Below are positions 62,077-64,000 of a stretch of DNA of 64,000 bases, piece by piece (position 1 is the stretch's first letter; each line of letters starts with the position of its first letter). The notes beneath the pieces are model-generated. The model did not search any database, was not told the origin of the DNA, and worked only from the letters and a program-made list of their open reading frames with translations. This stretch comes from Streptomyces spectabilis (GTDB lineage: Bacteria > Actinomycetota > Actinomycetes > Streptomycetales > Streptomycetaceae), in assembly GCF_008704795.1 (NCBI RefSeq), contig NZ_CP023690.1, forward strand, positions 8,318,501 through 8,382,500, in the 5' to 3' direction. Both the position numbers and the translations under genes were made by a program.

Positions 62077-63063
62077 GTGCAGCACCGCCGCATCGGCGAC
62101 ACCACCGTCAGCGCCATCGGCCTCGGCGCCATGCCCCTGTCCATCGAGGGGCGGCCCGACGAGGACAGGGCCGTCGCCACCGTCCACGCCGCCCTCGACG
62201 CGGGCGTCACGCTGATCGACACCGCCGACTCGTACCACTGGCACGCGGGCGAGAGGGGGCACAACGAAGAACTCGTCGCCCGCGCCCTGGCCCGCTACGG
62301 CGGCGACACCTCCGGGGTGCTCGTCGCCACGAAGGGCGGGCGCGGGCGGCCCGGCGACGGCAGTTGGACGGTCACCGGCACCCCCGGTCATCTGAAGCGC
62401 GCCGCCGAGGGCTCGCTGCGCCGCCTCGGCACCGAGGCGATCGGCCTGTACCAGCTGCACAAGCCGGACCCGGACGTGCCGTGGGCCGAATCCGTCGGCG
62501 CCCTGCGCGCACTGCTCGACGCGGGCACGATCAGGGCGGCCGGGGTCTCCAATGTGACGCCCGGCCAGATCCGGGAGGCCCACGCGATCCTCGGGGCGGG
62601 TCTCGTCTCCGTGCAGAACCAGTACTCGCCCGCCGTCCGGGACAGTGAGGAGGCGCTGCGCCTGGCCACCGAGCTGGGGCTCGCGTTCCTGCCCTGGAGT
62701 CCGCTCGGCGGCATCTCCCGCAGCTCCCTGGACGGGCCTTCGGGCGGGGCGTCGGCCGGTACGGCCTTCCACCGGGTCGCCGCCGCCCGCGGCACGAGCC
62801 CGCAGCAGATCGCGCTCGCCTGGCTCCTGACCCGCTCGCCGGTGCTGATCCCCGTCCCCGGAGCGAGCCGCCCGGCGTCGGTGCGGGACTCCGCGGGAGC
62901 CGCGGACCTCACCCTCACCGAGGAGGAGCTGGCCCTCCTGAACGCGCCGGACGCGGCGGCCCCGGGGGCGGCCGCGTCCGGCGGGACGGCGTGGCGTCAG
63001 CCGTCGATGCCGGGGAAGAGCAGCGCGAAGGGCTCCGCCGTGGCCGCGATGCCGCGGCTGTAA
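62077..63063 (+). CDS. Aldo-keto reductase
   Basis: A 328-residue aldo-keto reductase with the tetrad Asp48 (IDTADSY), Tyr53, Lys86 (ATKGG) and His128 (QLHKPDP). GTG 62077 follows CCAGGAGAC, a good site. The last 45 residues, from about PGAAASGG, are Ser/Gly-rich and extend beyond the family fold. They also overlap the convergent DUF4239 gene by 67 bases, so the true C-terminus may be altered relative to relatives. It is probably co-transcribed with the epimerase. Substrate unknown. Confidence 0.87.
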   Translation: MQHRRIGDTTVSAIGLGAMPLSIEGRPDEDRAVATVHAALDAGVTLIDTADSYHWHAGERGHNEELVARALARYGGDTSGVLVATKGGRGRPGDGSWTVTGTPGHLKRAAEGSLRRLGTEAIGLYQLHKPDPDVPWAESVGALRALLDAGTIRAAGVSNVTPGQIREAHAILGAGLVSVQNQYSPAVRDSEEALRLATELGLAFLPWSPLGGISRSSLDGPSGGASAGTAFHRVAAARGTSPQQIALAWLLTRSPVLIPVPGASRPASVRDSAGAADLTLTEEELALLNAPDAAAPGAAASGGTAWRQPSMPGKSSAKGSAVAAMPRL

Positions 63064-63761
63064 GGGGCGTCGAAGTCCCAGATCAGGAAGAGCAGGAAGG
63101 CGATCAGGGCGGAGAAGAGGCCCGCGAGGACGAGTTCGCGGACGTTGCGGCGGATCTGGAAGGCGAAGATGAGGCCGACGGTCACGAGGCCGCCGGTGAT
63201 CAGGCCGAACCAGACGACCCCCGGCATGGTGGCCTCCGCGCTGTCGCCGCGGGCCCCGCGCGCGTCGTCGGCGAGGGCCACCTGGTCGATGAGGGGCTGG
63301 TAGGCCTGGGCCTCGAAGTCGGACTTGGGTTCGTAGTCGGTGACGTCGTGGCGGAGCGTGGCCAGCAGGGCGGTGCCGCGCGGGGTGAGTTCACCGTTGT
63401 CGGCCATCTGGTCCCACTCCTTCGTCACCACATGGCCGACATACGCCCTTACGTCGTCGCGGATGCGGTCGCGGACCTCGGCGGGGTAGACACGGACCCG
63501 CTCATGCACCTCGTGCAGCGCCTGGGCCTCGGTACGGACGTGGTCCTGGGCGGCGCTGCGGGCCTCCCAGACACCGGCGATGGCCAGGCCGAGGACGATG
63601 GCGTAGACCACGCCGATCATCATCGTCATGTACTCCATCACGTCCGGAGTCTCCGATACGTCAGCGTTTGTGGAGCTCCGCCAGTGCCGCAGCACGACGA
63701 TGAGGAGCACGACGGCGCACGCGGCGGCCATCGCGAGGGTGAGAACAAGCCATTCCGTCAA
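62997..63761 (-). CDS. DUF4239 (bestrophin-like) membrane protein
   Basis: A 254-residue membrane protein with four hydrophobic segments (about 4-24, 44-66, 184-205 and 212-232). The soluble loop between segments two and three is mostly helical (HDVTDYEPKSDFEAQAYQPL). This arrangement fits DUF4239, which is related to bestrophin-like channels. ATG 63761. It overlaps the aldo-keto reductase tail by 67 bases and lies 16 bases from the next gene, so the two minus-strand genes are likely co-transcribed. Function is unknown. Confidence 0.85.
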   Translation of the reverse strand: MTEWLVLTLAMAAACAVVLLIVVLRHWRSSTNADVSETPDVMEYMTMMIGVVYAIVLGLAIAGVWEARSAAQDHVRTEAQALHEVHERVRVYPAEVRDRIRDDVRAYVGHVVTKEWDQMADNGELTPRGTALLATLRHDVTDYEPKSDFEAQAYQPLIDQVALADDARGARGDSAEATMPGVVWFGLITGGLVTVGLIFAFQIRRNVRELVLAGLFSALIAFLLFLIWDFDAPYSRGIAATAEPFALLFPGIDG

Positions 63762-63777
63762 GGGAGTCCTCCGGCGG

Positions 63778-63999
63778 TCAGCGCGGCCGCAGCGCGGCGA
63801 CGGCGAGTACCGCGGGTGCGGTGATGAGCAGGGTGAGATGGACGAGGGAAGGCCCGTCGCGGGGCGGGCTCTTGCGCGGGGCCGTGTGGTACGCGGGGTA
63901 GTGCACGGCCTCCGGCGCGCGGTCCGGGCGCCGTGGTGAGGGCGTGGGCCGGGGCGCGGGGGGCGCGGGCCGGGGCGGAGGCTTGACCGACGGCGCGGG
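63778..63999 (-). CDS. Truncated Pro-rich protein with C-terminal membrane segment
   Basis: The right edge of the window cuts this gene; only its last 73 residues are seen. The visible part is Pro/Arg-rich, then ends in a hydrophobic segment (HLTLLITAPAVLAVAAL) and a short basic tail, like a C-terminally anchored surface protein. It precedes the DUF4239 gene by 16 bases on the same strand. Nothing about its function can be said. Confidence 0.6.
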   Translation of the reverse strand, partial: PAPSVKPPPRPAPPAPRPTPSPRRPDRAPEAVHYPAYHTAPRKSPPRDGPSLVHLTLLITAPAVLAVAALRPR

Positions 64000-64000
64000 A

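Overview
The window is about 72% GC, with GTG/TTG starts, many ATGA or GTGA gene overlaps and high-GC third codon positions. It carries a LysX-type lysyl-tRNA synthetase fusion, an ECF41 sigma factor, SpoIIE-type phosphatase signalling, a class F sortase and several sugar ABC importers without their own ATPase. All of this points to a Streptomyces or close relative chromosome. I see no phage, plasmid, rRNA, tRNA or CRISPR locus. 53 protein genes are called, two of them cut by the window ends.

Layout. 1-2456: the tail of an unknown gene, a strong terminator, then an ArsR-like regulator and MFS exporter pair behind an AT-rich palindromic operator. 2534-7935: a giant TPR-CHAT protease-like protein with a small translationally coupled partner. 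7949-17041: a glycan-use locus with a LacI regulator, a binding protein with two permeases, a GH5-like enzyme and a GH38 alpha-mannosidase. 17067-18452: a divergent hydrolase/MarR pair with two copies of one operator. 18488-27718: an L-fucose locus with a FadR-type regulator, a CUT2 importer, FucD-like dehydratase, SDR, aldo-keto reductase, mutarotase and lactonase. A 162-bp TA-flanked inverted-repeat element sits exactly in the permease stop codon.

27675-33001: a second, unrelated CHAT operon on the minus strand (CpXC-TPR-CHAT, TPR helical protein, DUF6338 membrane protein, small acidic protein). 33128-38621: a lipase maturation factor-like membrane protein, a NarL/histidine-kinase pair and a divergent ABC exporter whose ATPase ends in twelve exact 7-residue repeats. 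39139-45158: a DUF6777-like lipoprotein, a PAS-GAF-PP2C-HATPase phosphatase, an ECF41 sigma factor, an Fpg/Nei glycosylase and an anti-sigma-like protein. 45321-53257: an unknown protein, a CapA-like protein, a small membrane protein, an amino acid permease, a universal stress protein and LysX. 53459-56446: a cell-surface group with a polysaccharide deacetylase, a class F sortase without the expected downstream Arg, and two paralogous secreted proteins with a membrane-anchor tail. 56738 to the end: a YidB-like protein, an esterase, an SDMT-like methyltransferase, a LysR regulator facing an NAD-dependent epimerase and aldo-keto reductase, a DUF4239 protein and a truncated Pro-rich protein.

The best candidates for under-described biology are the two CHAT loci, especially the four-gene minus-strand operon, and the sortase group with its non-LPxTG paralogs. 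Functions are read from motifs in the sequence and from memory of families; no search was run.
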